From CAZPHU01 sp964419255 (GTDB lineage Bacteria; Fibrobacterota; Chitinivibrionia; Chitinivibrionales; CAYFVL01), in assembly GCA_964419255.1 (NCBI GenBank), contig CAYQOU010000013.1:1-64000 (forward strand): DNA of 64,000 nt, given 5' to 3'. Numbering within the stretch: the stretch's first letter is position 1; each line of letters starts with the position of its first letter. The translations under genes and the position numbers were made by a program. The notes beneath the pieces are model-generated. The model was not told where the DNA came from. It saw only the letters and a list, made by a program, of their open reading frames with translations, and did not search any database. Of the stretch, positions 33,401 through 43,658 are shown piece after piece.

Positions 33401-34564
33401 TCACCCTTTCCGGGGCTGCCAGGTTACCATTCGCTTTCCTCTGAGAAACTTGAAGAATGCGGATGTCGAGGCCACGTTAAGCAGTACGAAATAGTATGGA
33501 AAGCTGAGGATAGCCGATTTCAGACCGATTTTCCCAGCCTGCGGAGTAAAGAAAAAATTGAGATACATCAGGTTTTGCAGCGCAAACATAAACACGTAAA
33601 CAGTGCCGAAAGGCAGAAGAAAACAGTTAGCACCGTATGCAATGAAAAGAAATGCGAACGTCAGATAGCGCAGAATTTTGTGAGACCACAGCTGCCAGGA
33701 AAACAGCGGCCTTCTAAACGGCAAAAGAAGCTGCCGCATGTCCAGCAATCCCCAGAATGCCCGCAGCGCAACCCGTACCCTCATGCGGTACTCATCATTC
33801 GACTCATTAAGGCTGTGCTCATAAAGGAGGGCCTCGGGCTCATACACCACCCGATAACCCTGCCTCACCACCTGCAGCGGCTGGACAAAATCGGGAAGCT
33901 GATCGGCGCGCATGGGTATATATAGATCTCTGCGCATCGCATCAACTCCGCCATCCACCCCCACAATGGATCCGATTTTTGATTCCTGACTCCGGAGAAA
34001 ATTTTCGTATTTCATGTAGGCTGAACACCCATCGCCTATTGGCTGTCCCTGCGCATTTACATATATCATTTTACCGGTAACGTATCCAACGGATGGATCG
34101 TAAAAATTTGCTGTCAGTTTCTTCAGGCAATCGGAAGCATGAATAGAATTTGCGTCTGAAAACATTATTATTTCCCCATGCGCATCTTTCATTGCCCTGT
34201 TGACGGCAAGCGTCTTTCCCCCTCGTTTCCTTTGACGGATCAGACGCACGCCCTGATTCTCAAATGAGGCGACAATCTCATCGGTACGGTCCGAAGAGCA
34301 GTCGGACACCACTATTATCTCCTTCTTTTCAGCCGGATATTGCAGATTGAGCTTGTTTTCAAGAGTCTCGGAAATGCAATCCTCCTCATTATATGCTGCT
34401 ATTATGATAGTTACATCGGGCACATATTCGCCGCTTTTCTTTATATTTCTTCTGAGAACCTTGGCCAGAAAATACACGATAAGGGGATAGCCTGCAAAAA
34501 TATAGAAAACAAAAGCAAACGCAATCACTACCATCAAAACCAATGCAAGTTCACTCAATACCAT
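33401..34564 (-). CDS. Membrane glycosyltransferase, family 2
   Basis: 387 residues. An N-terminal membrane segment (LVLMVVIAFAFVFYIFAGYPL) is followed by a GT-A domain: VTIIIAAYNEEDCI, VVSDCSSDRTDEI and the DxD-like MFSDANSIH; GVDGGVDAMRR follows, and C-terminal hydrophobic segments (about residues 300-375) complete the fold seen in hyaluronan- or PNAG-synthase-like enzymes. It adds a sugar to the lipid-linked intermediate or polymer. Strong GGGGGAG before the ATG; overlaps the preceding glycosyltransferase by 14 bp. Confidence 0.82.
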   Translation of the reverse strand: MVLSELALVLMVVIAFAFVFYIFAGYPLIVYFLAKVLRRNIKKSGEYVPDVTIIIAAYNEEDCISETLENKLNLQYPAEKKEIIVVSDCSSDRTDEIVASFENQGVRLIRQRKRGGKTLAVNRAMKDAHGEIIMFSDANSIHASDCLKKLTANFYDPSVGYVTGKMIYVNAQGQPIGDGCSAYMKYENFLRSQESKIGSIVGVDGGVDAMRRDLYIPMRADQLPDFVQPLQVVRQGYRVVYEPEALLYEHSLNESNDEYRMRVRVALRAFWGLLDMRQLLLPFRRPLFSWQLWSHKILRYLTFAFLFIAYGANCFLLPFGTVYVFMFALQNLMYLNFFFTPQAGKIGLKSAILSFPYYFVLLNVASTSAFFKFLRGKRMVTWQPRKG

Positions 34565-35744
34565 TTAGACTCCCCCTTTTCTTAAGAACACCACTTGCAT
34601 TTGACGATGAGGCCAAAATATGCCTGTATACAGACTCATATTCTTTAAACATTGCCTCAGTGGAATACTTTTGCTTTACAACATCGTAAGCTGCACGGGC
34701 AACACCCTGTGCCTCCGACTCGTGTTGGCAAACATATTCGATCATCCGGGCGGTATGTTCTGGATCATCACCTCGAATAATAAAGCCGGTTTTTCCATGG
34801 GAGATTATTTGTGGAATATTACCCACAGCCGTGGTGATTATCGGCGTCCCGGATGCCACAGCCTCAAGAAAGGACATCGGCAGCCCCTCATCCCTTGATG
34901 TCAAGATGAAAGCATCGGATGCATGAAGTAGTCCGTCGATATCTTTTCGAAAACCGGGCAGATGGACACGAGCAGATAGATTTTTTTCTTCAATTTGTCT
35001 CTCCAAATCGAAGCGCAACTCCCCTTCACCCACAATAAAAAACCGATATTTTTTCCCGGTCTTCTGCAGTAAATCCGCCGCTTCTATTATTACAGCCTGA
35101 TTTTTCTGCACGTTTAGCCTCCCGACGGTTGTCACCACAAATTCACCCGGTTTCACCCCCAACGCTTTGCGAACCGACTTACGCTTTGCCGCACCGCCCT
35201 CGGTATATTTTTCCACGAATATTCCATTCCCAATTACCCTGATTCTTTCCTCCGGTACCCCTTTGCTGATCAGTTGGTTTTTGATCGGTTCGGAAACCGA
35301 TACAACCACTGGAAAAAACCGATACAGAAACATTTCTATTGCAGTCATCACGTGATATTTAAATGGCCTGCCGTCTCGAAACCACAGATGACAGGTGGCC
35401 ATCACCGAAATACCGGTCATTTTCCGAAAGACATAACCGTAAATGGACGGCTTATAGCCATGGGAATGAATGATATCGATGCGCTTCTCACGCAGCCTTT
35501 TGGCTGCAGCCGGCATATCGGTGTGAACCCTGCCGTTGCGAATCACCAACTTTTCTGATTCGATACCCATCTCGCATGCTCTGTCAAAAAGATCGCTCTT
35601 CTCCAGCGGACTCTGAACGATGCAGCCAATAACCGGTTTGAAAGCGGAGTTTTTTTTCATCTGTTCTGAGAGATTCAGAAGCACCCATTCAGCTCCATAC
35701 ACCCCTTCACTCTCTATAAGATGCATGACAGTTACATGTTCCAC
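34551..35744 (-). CDS. Glycosyltransferase, GT4 family
   Basis: A GT-B enzyme of 397 residues. VTTVGRLNVQKNQAVIIEAA, FFIVGEGELR, LPGFRKDIDGLLHASDAFIL and TSRDEGLPMSFLEAVASGTP give the standard GT4 C-terminal domain with the E-x7-E retaining motif. I choose the GTG at 35744, which has a perfect AAGGAG five bases upstream and overlaps the CapK-like gene by 13 bp, over the longer ATG frame from 35780. Confidence 0.82.
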   Translation of the reverse strand: MEHVTVMHLIESEGVYGAEWVLLNLSEQMKKNSAFKPVIGCIVQSPLEKSDLFDRACEMGIESEKLVIRNGRVHTDMPAAAKRLREKRIDIIHSHGYKPSIYGYVFRKMTGISVMATCHLWFRDGRPFKYHVMTAIEMFLYRFFPVVVSVSEPIKNQLISKGVPEERIRVIGNGIFVEKYTEGGAAKRKSVRKALGVKPGEFVVTTVGRLNVQKNQAVIIEAADLLQKTGKKYRFFIVGEGELRFDLERQIEEKNLSARVHLPGFRKDIDGLLHASDAFILTSRDEGLPMSFLEAVASGTPIITTAVGNIPQIISHGKTGFIIRGDDPEHTARMIEYVCQHESEAQGVARAAYDVVKQKYSTEAMFKEYESVYRHILASSSNASGVLKKRGSLNGIE

Positions 35745-37120
35745 AGCTGCTCCTTTTCCCCGGATTTTGCGATTTTGCATATAGAAAAGCGATATTTTCC
35801 TGACGGTTCTGGCTGTATTTCGTCGATCAGCCGCAGTTCAACCGTTGCCTTTTCATTGAAGAGATCGTTAAAATAGCCGATAAGCAGAGTCTGTGTGTCC
35901 CGATTATATCCTTTTCCGGGTACCACATTAAGTACCAGCGAATCCAAAGATTCCTGAACTATCTGCATCTGATCGATTCCCGCGAATTTGGTCAGGGTGT
36001 TTTCAATCAGAGATATCCCCGCGACCCGTGAACCGTCATGCCGTATGAGAAAATCTGCCAAACGACCAGTCACGTTTTGCATCAGAGGAAGCCCTCTACC
36101 ACAGCTGCAGAATCGATCTATCGGCACCCCCATATCCTCTACCTGATACCTGACAAAGGGCATCGCACGGTTTATCAAATCGGTCACAATGACTCTCCCG
36201 CTCTCACCAGGTTTTGCAGCAGAGCCATCCTCCCGTAGAAATTCCACATACAGATGTTCGATATTCAGATGCATACCCTCATGCCGCTCGCATTCGGATG
36301 CGATCAGACTCACCTCTTCACATCCATATCGGTCGTACACCTCGGCATCAAACGATCTTTCTATTTGAGCCCGTTCATGAGGCATCAACATCATGGATGT
36401 AGATATCACACCCCGGGGGCGGATATCGTCTATTCCAAGCGTCTCCGCCATCTGCGCAAGAAGATACAATGAATGGGCATGGCCGAAAAGCAGCGTCGGC
36501 CGACTCTTTCGCCATTCGGCGGCAAATTTCTTCACCGATTCACCGGTTAACTCCATGGTGTCAAGGTAGATGGTCGGCTGCAACAGAAAATGACGCGCCT
36601 TTTCTTTCAATGTCCGCGGAATATGAGGGTTTCCCCACACCGCACCAACCGGCTCTCCGAATCGCCAGCCGGCCCACTGATCGTGTCTGCGGGCTACCGC
36701 ATTTCGCATCTCACTGCATTCTTCGGTGATCATAATATCCAGAGACTTTCCGGTCGATCCACCGGTCTTGAAATGTTTAAGATCTGTGGATTTATAGCCA
36801 TCGGATATGATCTTTTCGATATTGTCCCGTATATCATTTTTTGTCAGTATTGGCAAACGAGAAAATTCGTCCGGTGTCTTTATATCCTGGGGATTCATAC
36901 CGCTTTTGACCATACGCGAACGGTAAAAGGAGTTGTTTTCGTAGATAAATTGAACCATCTCATTTACTCGCTTCCACTGCAAGCGGTATAGCTCCTCCGG
37001 CGAAAGATACTGTGTTTTTTCCACCTCCCGCCAGTAGCGGCTCTTTGGGCTACCGGTTACCATTCCGATAAGCGGGTCAGCCAGTTTTCTTCTTATTGCT
37101 GCGACTGTGGATACTGCCAT
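35732..37120 (-). CDS. CapK/phenylacetate-CoA ligase-like adenylate-forming enzyme
   Basis: 462 residues of the ANL superfamily. FKTGGSTGKSLDI is the nucleotide-binding P-loop-like motif; YDRYGCEEVSLIASECERHE carries the YG-x-E region and VTGRLADFLIRHDG the hinge. Capsule loci often carry such a CapK-like protein, thought to activate a carboxylic acid for attachment to the polysaccharide, but no substrate is established. A GAGGAG lies ten bases before the ATG. Overlaps its neighbours on both sides. Confidence 0.78.
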   Translation of the reverse strand: MAVSTVAAIRRKLADPLIGMVTGSPKSRYWREVEKTQYLSPEELYRLQWKRVNEMVQFIYENNSFYRSRMVKSGMNPQDIKTPDEFSRLPILTKNDIRDNIEKIISDGYKSTDLKHFKTGGSTGKSLDIMITEECSEMRNAVARRHDQWAGWRFGEPVGAVWGNPHIPRTLKEKARHFLLQPTIYLDTMELTGESVKKFAAEWRKSRPTLLFGHAHSLYLLAQMAETLGIDDIRPRGVISTSMMLMPHERAQIERSFDAEVYDRYGCEEVSLIASECERHEGMHLNIEHLYVEFLREDGSAAKPGESGRVIVTDLINRAMPFVRYQVEDMGVPIDRFCSCGRGLPLMQNVTGRLADFLIRHDGSRVAGISLIENTLTKFAGIDQMQIVQESLDSLVLNVVPGKGYNRDTQTLLIGYFNDLFNEKATVELRLIDEIQPEPSGKYRFSICKIAKSGEKEQLWNM

Positions 37121-39228
37121 ACGTAACGCGCTCCTCTGTTTCTTTTTTCCATAAACGACTCGTAATAGCTGTCCAACTCAGCCATGGACTTTTCCCAGGA
37201 GAAGTTTTGCATTACATACTCTCGGGAGTTTCCCCCCAATGTAATACGAAGGTCTTTATCATTGATAAGGTGGTATAACGACCGTATCATCTGCTCCGTG
37301 TTTCCCACCTCAACCAGATTTCCACGGTTTTCATCGATCAGCTCGGTATTTCCTCCGACATCTGTGGCTATAACAGGCAAACCATATGCCATGTACTCAA
37401 GAACGGCATTTGATAAGCCTTCTCTTTCCGAACAATTAACACCAATATCCAGGTGCTTTAGATAAGCCGGGACATTATCAACCGCTCCCGTAAACGTAAT
37501 ATGATTCTGTAAACTGAGTTTCGCACAAAGAAATTCCAGATCCTTTCTCAACACACCATCTCCTATGATATATCCATGTATTTCAGTCTGGGGATTTTCC
37601 CTGAGAAGTCCGGCAACAGCTTCCATGAAGATATCGACCCGCTTCACCGGTGTGAGACTTGCCACAATTCCTATTCGTACACTGCCACTGTTATCGACCA
37701 ATTCAGCAGGGACCTGCTCTTGTCCATGGTCTACCTGAATGCCGTTATAAATCACCTTGACTTTGTCTTTCGGCACATTTTCCTTCTGAATGACAAATGC
37801 AGCCACCTGTTTGCTGTTAGTTAATACGCCATCATAATATTTATTTACTATAGGATAGAGAAGTCTGTAGATATGATGATACCAGGGACGCTTCTTGTCC
37901 AGTCCTATATCGCGACGACTCGCCAAGAGCACAGGTGTCGGGGACAGAAATCGTAATGAAAGAAAGGCAAATATCCTGGAATCCTCAAAAAAGGACTGCA
38001 CAATATCGATATCGTAGTTTCGCACGATATTTCGTAAGGAACCGATGACCGAAAGAATGTTTATTTTCATAAATCCCCTGTAACCAAGCACCTCAGTGTC
38101 ACAGGGCAGGTTATGCCTGCTCATCCATGGAGAATGCCACAAACAGATTAGAAGTGGCGTGTACCTCGCTGGATCCAGACGTCGTATTGTTTCAAGAAGC
38201 TGTCTCTGTGTTCCTTCGGTATCGCAACGGATTGTATCTATTACAAATGCGATGTGTATAGTCGATTTTCTTTTTACAGGTTTTCGACCAGGAAACACCA
38301 CGCTGCCTCTGAAATTGTTCAGAAAACCTGTACGATCGAGAGATGCTATACCGTTTTTGGCCAGCCCCTTCAGTGAAGGCACCGTAAAGGAAGGATATCT
38401 GATAGCTTTCAGGAAAAATAACGTTGAGCGTTTTCTGTCCTGCAAAGTTAACTGCCGTGCTCGATTGTAATAGGTAAAACCTTGAGATTTTCTGATAACT
38501 GCGGCAGATACGCTGTCGGGATTGTGCAGGAGAAATTTCTGCATAATCAAATCGGAGCATCTGTGACGCAAAGCTATGTTGCCGGACATCTGATTACTAT
38601 GACCAACACGATAAAGCAGCAGAGGCTCCCTTACATAATCAAACTTATACTTTGTGGACATTCGCAACCACAAATCCCAGTCAATTCCCATCGGAATTGA
38701 TTTATCAAACCCACCGACATCATCAAGACACCTTTTTCGAACAATTGATGAGGAGAAAGGTACAAAATTGCGCAGAAACAGTTTATCGGTAATTTTACCC
38801 CGATATGGCCCAAGAAAAAATCCCTCCTGCCTTCTCTTACAGACTCTTCCCTTATAATCTATAAAACGCAGGGGAGAGTATACGACACCGATCGTTTCAT
38901 CTTTAAACAGCGGCAGCTGACGTTCGAGCTTGGTTTCCTCCCATCGGTCATCGGCATCGATAAATGCCACAAACTTTCCCCTGGAAAGCGCAATTCCCAG
39001 GTTTTTACTGTAGGCCTGCCCCCTGTTGTTTTGACAAATGTAACGAATACGGCTGTCGGGTAAAAAAGACCGTATCTCATCATCGGACCGGTCGGTAGAG
39101 CCATCATTTATGACAATGACCTCGAAGTGTTTGTGGGTCTGACCGAGAACGGACTTTATCGCATCTTTAACAAAATTCTCGTAATTATAACATGTCAGTA
39201 CAACGCTGACAAAGTCTGTATGCTCCAT
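37093..39228 (-). CDS. Bifunctional glycosyltransferase, GT2-GT4 fusion
   Basis: 711 residues with two complete enzymes. Residues about 5-240 are GT2 (VSVVLTCYNYENFVKDAIKS, VIVINDGSTDRSDDEI, AFIDADDRWEETKLE, GIDWDLWLRMS). A linker of about 90 residues follows, then GT4 (from IHIAFVIDTIRCDTEGTQRQ, with VASLTPVKRVDIFMEAVAGL, YIIGDGVLRKDLE, CSEREGLSNAVLEYMAYGLP). Fusion suggests that two successive sugars are added by one polypeptide. I use the ATG at 39228; an in-frame TTG at 39234 is the alternative. No frameshift or stop divides the halves. Confidence 0.83.
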   Translation of the reverse strand: MEHTDFVSVVLTCYNYENFVKDAIKSVLGQTHKHFEVIVINDGSTDRSDDEIRSFLPDSRIRYICQNNRGQAYSKNLGIALSRGKFVAFIDADDRWEETKLERQLPLFKDETIGVVYSPLRFIDYKGRVCKRRQEGFFLGPYRGKITDKLFLRNFVPFSSSIVRKRCLDDVGGFDKSIPMGIDWDLWLRMSTKYKFDYVREPLLLYRVGHSNQMSGNIALRHRCSDLIMQKFLLHNPDSVSAAVIRKSQGFTYYNRARQLTLQDRKRSTLFFLKAIRYPSFTVPSLKGLAKNGIASLDRTGFLNNFRGSVVFPGRKPVKRKSTIHIAFVIDTIRCDTEGTQRQLLETIRRLDPARYTPLLICLWHSPWMSRHNLPCDTEVLGYRGFMKINILSVIGSLRNIVRNYDIDIVQSFFEDSRIFAFLSLRFLSPTPVLLASRRDIGLDKKRPWYHHIYRLLYPIVNKYYDGVLTNSKQVAAFVIQKENVPKDKVKVIYNGIQVDHGQEQVPAELVDNSGSVRIGIVASLTPVKRVDIFMEAVAGLLRENPQTEIHGYIIGDGVLRKDLEFLCAKLSLQNHITFTGAVDNVPAYLKHLDIGVNCSEREGLSNAVLEYMAYGLPVIATDVGGNTELIDENRGNLVEVGNTEQMIRSLYHLINDKDLRITLGGNSREYVMQNFSWEKSMAELDSYYESFMEKRNRGARYVWQYPQSQQ

Positions 39229-39271
39229 ATCCAACTACCTGCCTATATGTCAACTCTACTCAACCACTCAC

Positions 39272-40495
39272 CTACACACTTTCAGCCATTGTGCTTTTCT
39301 GCCCACGCCTTGCCTGATTCATCATCCTTTGGATCTCATCGATAAGCCGCGAAGAATCGACGCTCCAGTTGAAATACTGTTGTATGGCCCGTTTTCCGGC
39401 CGGCGCATCGGTGGGCCTATGCTCTGTAATGACAGATACAATCAAACGCGCCAGATCATCGCTATCGCCGGCCCTAAACAGATATCCATCACCGATCTGC
39501 TCAATCAGGCGTCTCATCGGTTTTGCATCCGAGCAGATAATCGATTTATTTAACGAAAAAAAATCGAAAAACTTATTGGCGATGGTATGGTTTATGTGAT
39601 CGGTGGCGTGGAAAGGGAGAATGCCAATATCACAGGAGGCGATGTAGCGGGGAAGCCGGGTGTGATCTAACCAGCCGGCGAAAAACACATGATTTTCAAG
39701 GCCCGCTTGACTGACCAACCTGCGAAGCGCCTGCTCAGATTTTCCACTTCCTGCTATGACAAGTGCCAGATGCGGGACCTTTTTGACTGCACTTTTCACC
39801 GCCTCTATTGCAACCTCCAGTCCCCTTCCTCCGATCAGAAATCCCACATATAGAACAACAAATCGTCCCCTGAGCGATTCCATCAACTGTGGCGATTTGC
39901 CTTGGTCAAAAGAGAGCTCTTCCAGAACAGGGGTATTGTGCACAATGACGACCCGATCTTCAGATGCTCCCCTGTAAATAAGCCTGTCGGCAGCTTCCTG
40001 ACAAACAACAATAATTCTGTCGGCCAGCCGGATGGAAGCCCACTCCAAAGCCAGAGCAAAAGGTATATTTCGAATGAGAAGGTGGTGAAGCCTGAAAGGC
40101 TCATGCATCCGGCGCTGCTTAAGAGTCAGCGGGTAGGGCTCGGCCATATCGATAATAACCGGTATGCGTAGAAATCTACCAACAGTGATTCCGGCCACAG
40201 CAAGAGGCAGATCTCGAACTATTATCAGATCATAACCGCGGGCATTCTTCCAAATAGTAAAAAGCCATACCGGATTGAAAAAAAGAGTTATATTTAACAT
40301 CCCGTTTAAAAGTCTGCTCGCCGATGAGACCACACGCCGTAACTCTATTCCGTTATAGCTGTCCTCTTTGGGTTGTCTGTGAAGGTTTCTGGCAACGATC
40401 CTTACCGAATTTCCCCCTCTTGTAAACGTCCGGGCCAGCTTTTCTACTCTGATATCCCAGGGAAACTCACAATCATACACAATCACGATACGCAT
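39272..40495 (-). CDS. Glycosyltransferase, GT4 family
   Basis: 407 residues. The GT-B opening RIVIVYDCEFPWDIRVEKLA and the second-domain motifs VVLYVGFLIGGRGLEVAIEA, LVIAGSGKSEQALRR, FFAGWLDHTRLPRYIASCDI and IANKFFDFFSLNKSIICSD mark the GT4 family. The acceptor motif differs from the usual EGLP-type retaining Glu region (here TIANKFFDFF), as in some Wbu-like members. GGGAGAA precedes the ATG. Confidence 0.82.
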   Translation of the reverse strand: MRIVIVYDCEFPWDIRVEKLARTFTRGGNSVRIVARNLHRQPKEDSYNGIELRRVVSSASRLLNGMLNITLFFNPVWLFTIWKNARGYDLIIVRDLPLAVAGITVGRFLRIPVIIDMAEPYPLTLKQRRMHEPFRLHHLLIRNIPFALALEWASIRLADRIIVVCQEAADRLIYRGASEDRVVIVHNTPVLEELSFDQGKSPQLMESLRGRFVVLYVGFLIGGRGLEVAIEAVKSAVKKVPHLALVIAGSGKSEQALRRLVSQAGLENHVFFAGWLDHTRLPRYIASCDIGILPFHATDHINHTIANKFFDFFSLNKSIICSDAKPMRRLIEQIGDGYLFRAGDSDDLARLIVSVITEHRPTDAPAGKRAIQQYFNWSVDSSRLIDEIQRMMNQARRGQKSTMAESV

Positions 40496-40678
40496 ATTTC
40501 TCCCTTACACTTCTAAATCCGCGTCGGATCCGGAGAGTAAACAATCAAAGATCAGACAATTATTAAACAAAAACTCATGGACACATTATACGACAATAAA
40601 TGATTTCTCTCTCCACCTCTCCGCATTCCGTTCCGCTAAAGCGGGAGGGAATACGGAGAAGAGATCTCAGAAAAAAAT

Positions 40679-42067
40679 TTATACTGGTGCTTCTGCTTCT
40701 CCGGACTGAGTTTCATGATCAGTCTCTTCGACAAAATCGATTGTTCGCATCTCGGCAACCTCTCGCATTTTGTATAATGCAATAGCGGATCCGGCGGCAA
40801 ACCACCAGTATATCTCATATAGATCCATCCCAAACATCCCCAACGCAAGCCGTACGATGACAAAAGTCACAATTGCAGAGCTTACCGCCTTCATGAAACG
40901 AAGGTCCCTCACATGAGCATGGAACCGGTAAAAAGAATCATCCTTCCATACCCTGCTTTCGTTTGAGTATAGGTCCTCAAGCTGCTCTTTGAACGATCGA
41001 TAGTTTGCCACCAGCGTCAAGATCAGTGCTCCGATAAAGAGCATAAAGGCAATAAAGCCTTGCACACCCAGATTCGTGGCCACCTCCAGGTATAGATTGT
41101 GGGTGTCCTGTATGCGGTTAAACATCTGTTGACGTACGTAGGGAAATGCCCCTACTCCCACTCCCGCCGGATGCTCCATAAAAACCTGCCAGGCATCTTT
41201 GAGTATCTGAATACGGGTTTGCGCTGAGCTTCCCTCTGCCTCCTGGAGCGTAAAGATAGACATGAATCTCTGCCTGTATTCCACAGGTGTAAACACAACC
41301 GCCCCCACCAGAATTGGAATGGTCGCCGCTGCCCACAGTTTCTTTTTCTTCGAACGGAAAAACAGAAGGATAAGAAATATCGCCAGAGCTACATACCCCG
41401 TTCGCGATCCGGTAAAGACGATAATATTCACCGTAAACACCGCCATGACCAGCAGGCCGATTTTAGCCATTCTGCTTACTACTGGAAACAGGTAGTAGAT
41501 AAACGGAAGTGTTCCCACCGCCAGTCCAGAAAACGAGTTTGGATGATGATACAGTGACGTGCTTCCGTGAAGCCGTAATATACCCTGGTTCTCCCACATC
41601 ATCCCCCCCGTAAGCACTCCGTAGATACCCTCCTGGCCCATCTTGGCCCACGCCAGCATGAAGGAAAGTACAAACAGACGAAGATCGCGGGGGCTCTTGA
41701 CAAAGGTGGCAATGAATACCCCCATGAATCCAAATTTGACTACTCTGTTAAAGAAAATATCCATCGAGTGATCGGCATCGTGTGATAGGGGTATCTGAAC
41801 AATTACCATCGCCAGATACAAAAGGATAAACTTCACCAGTGGTGAATCAAATGGGACACCGAGAAACGGCATTATAGCAATGAGGATCAATCCATAAATA
41901 AACTCCAGCCGGATTGAGCCCAGCGCGGGCCATCTCTCTCCCATCTGCAGATACCAGATAAGCACATAGCAGCAGAACATGAGAATCAGAACCAGGGGAA
42001 CGTGTTTATATTGAGGAAAGTCGCGTTGTCCCGAACTCTTCAGCTGCATTTGATCTGTCTGTTGCAT
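40679..42067 (-). CDS. O-antigen ligase/polymerase-like membrane protein
   Basis: 462 residues with about 10-12 membrane segments and the large loop of the Wzy_C/WaaL family (VFTGSRTGYVALAIFLILLF; FMEHPAGVGVGAFPYVRQQM; DTHNLYLEVATNLGVQGFI with the key His-Asn). It either polymerises the repeat unit or ligates it to an acceptor. First gene of the leftward operon, with 183 bp between it and the next gene. The start has no strong Shine-Dalgarno. Confidence 0.83.
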   Translation of the reverse strand: MQQTDQMQLKSSGQRDFPQYKHVPLVLILMFCCYVLIWYLQMGERWPALGSIRLEFIYGLILIAIMPFLGVPFDSPLVKFILLYLAMVIVQIPLSHDADHSMDIFFNRVVKFGFMGVFIATFVKSPRDLRLFVLSFMLAWAKMGQEGIYGVLTGGMMWENQGILRLHGSTSLYHHPNSFSGLAVGTLPFIYYLFPVVSRMAKIGLLVMAVFTVNIIVFTGSRTGYVALAIFLILLFFRSKKKKLWAAATIPILVGAVVFTPVEYRQRFMSIFTLQEAEGSSAQTRIQILKDAWQVFMEHPAGVGVGAFPYVRQQMFNRIQDTHNLYLEVATNLGVQGFIAFMLFIGALILTLVANYRSFKEQLEDLYSNESRVWKDDSFYRFHAHVRDLRFMKAVSSAIVTFVIVRLALGMFGMDLYEIYWWFAAGSAIALYKMREVAEMRTIDFVEETDHETQSGEAEAPV

Positions 42068-42509
42068 ATGAGACCCGTCAATTGAGGTTTCCCCACCATA
42101 TTTGCCATACCTGTTGAAAACAATGCAATAAGCGTTCCATTACCAGATGGCCCCGTCAACCTCGCAAAGTACTTCGAAAACGGAAAATTCAACGGCTTAA
42201 ATCAGGCAAAAGCGAAATAAAAACAACGCGTAGGCAGCTATTATGTTAATAAAGCATCTCTTTTTTGCTCATCGCTTGTCATGAATCGGAGTACGGGATC
42301 GGCGCAGGATCCGGTACTCTCATGCAGTGGGAATCTGGTATGGTCTCGGCCTATATGTAGGGATCTTTTTTTGAGAATACACTTTAGAGCAGAATGGATT
42401 TTTGCATCCTTGTTGGATACAAAAAAACGGAATACAGGCATTATGTTTGCTTTTGTTAAAAGTGAAAAGATGAAAAAGACAACATGCCGGAAAGGGGGGG
42501 GTATTGCAA
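42068..42509. other. Divergent promoter region of the exopolysaccharide locus
   Basis: 442 bp between the leftward ligase operon and the rightward deacetylase operon. No gene or strong promoter match stands out. A run of eight G at 42494-42501 just before the deacetylase gene acts as its Shine-Dalgarno and, being a homopolymer, might be prone to slippage. Confidence 0.4.
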
Positions 42510-43658
42510 ATGCTGTGGCATCGCAAAGCAAAAGATTTGTTCTGGCAGACACTTTACTTTTGCGGGGGTTTTGAGCTGCTGCATTGTCTGTACGGCTCCG
42601 CCAAGGTATTGATGTATCACCGGTTTGACCACAAATCCACTTTTAGAAAAATCAGCAAACAGACCTTCGAATCTCAGTTGCGAATGCTTTTGAAACGTTT
42701 CAGGGTTATTTCCCTCGCCGAGTATACAGCCATTATCAGATCAGGAAGACTCCCCGACCCCGATACGCTTGTGCTGACTTTCGATGACGGGTATCAAGAC
42801 TTCTATTATTATGCCTTTCCCATTCTGCAAAAATACGGTCTGCCTGCAACCCTTTTTGTCACCACCGGCTTTATCGACGGCGATTTCTGGATGTGGCCCG
42901 ATATGATCGAATACATTGTTTTGCACAGTCCGAAAAGTCTTATCCATCTGCCGTTAAACGGCGTTTATTTCCGTTTCAAACTGGACGACTACTTCTCCCG
43001 GATAAGCGCATGGAACACGATTGCCGATTACTGCCTGACAGTCAGCAATCCTGAAAAATTCCAGATCATCGATTCGGTGGCCAAAGTTTGCGATGTACGC
43101 ATACCAATGGCGCCTTCGCCCGAGTACCAGGCGCTGAACTGGAATCAACTACGGTATATGGCTCAACACGACATAGAAGTAGGTTCTCACACGGTGACTC
43201 ATCCAATATTAAGCAGAGTAGAGAAAGCCGAGGACCTTGTGTATGAGATACAACAATCAAAGAAAACAATTTCCGAGCAGCTCGACTGTGATGTCACCTC
43301 GTTTGCCTATCCAAACGGGAAAACCGGCGATTATACCGTGATTACCAAACAGGTGATAAAGAATGCCGGCTACCGGTGTGCGGTGGTAAGTTACCCCAAC
43401 TCCTTGAATCCCAACACAAACGACATGTTCGAGCTGGGACGCAGTGCCGTCGGTGAAGACGATGTATGCTTTAAGAAAAAGCTTTACAATGTAGAACTGC
43501 CGTTTATCAGATATCTCCCATCGATACACTCTACCCTATGGTGTAAAAAAAACCAGAAATCGTTGATTGAACCCGAAAACATACGCATCCAATCGCAGGC
43601 ACAATTCTCTTTTCGAATGATTTCTCCTAAACATAAAGCAAACCAGAGGAAAATATGA
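42510..43658 (+). CDS. Polysaccharide deacetylase (NodB-like)
   Basis: 382 residues. LVLTFDDGYQDFY is the first catalytic motif (Asp-Asp), IEVGSHTVTHPIL the His-x3-His metal site and FAYPNGKTGDYT the third. VLMYHRFD at the N-terminus is typical of the group. No signal peptide is evident. I use the ATG at 42510; a TTG at 42504 is also in frame but too close to the G-run. The stop overlaps the GNAT gene start by 4 bp. Confidence 0.86.
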   Translation: MLWHRKAKDLFWQTLYFCGGFELLHCLYGSAKVLMYHRFDHKSTFRKISKQTFESQLRMLLKRFRVISLAEYTAIIRSGRLPDPDTLVLTFDDGYQDFYYYAFPILQKYGLPATLFVTTGFIDGDFWMWPDMIEYIVLHSPKSLIHLPLNGVYFRFKLDDYFSRISAWNTIADYCLTVSNPEKFQIIDSVAKVCDVRIPMAPSPEYQALNWNQLRYMAQHDIEVGSHTVTHPILSRVEKAEDLVYEIQQSKKTISEQLDCDVTSFAYPNGKTGDYTVITKQVIKNAGYRCAVVSYPNSLNPNTNDMFELGRSAVGEDDVCFKKKLYNVELPFIRYLPSIHSTLWCKKNQKSLIEPENIRIQSQAQFSFRMISPKHKANQRKI

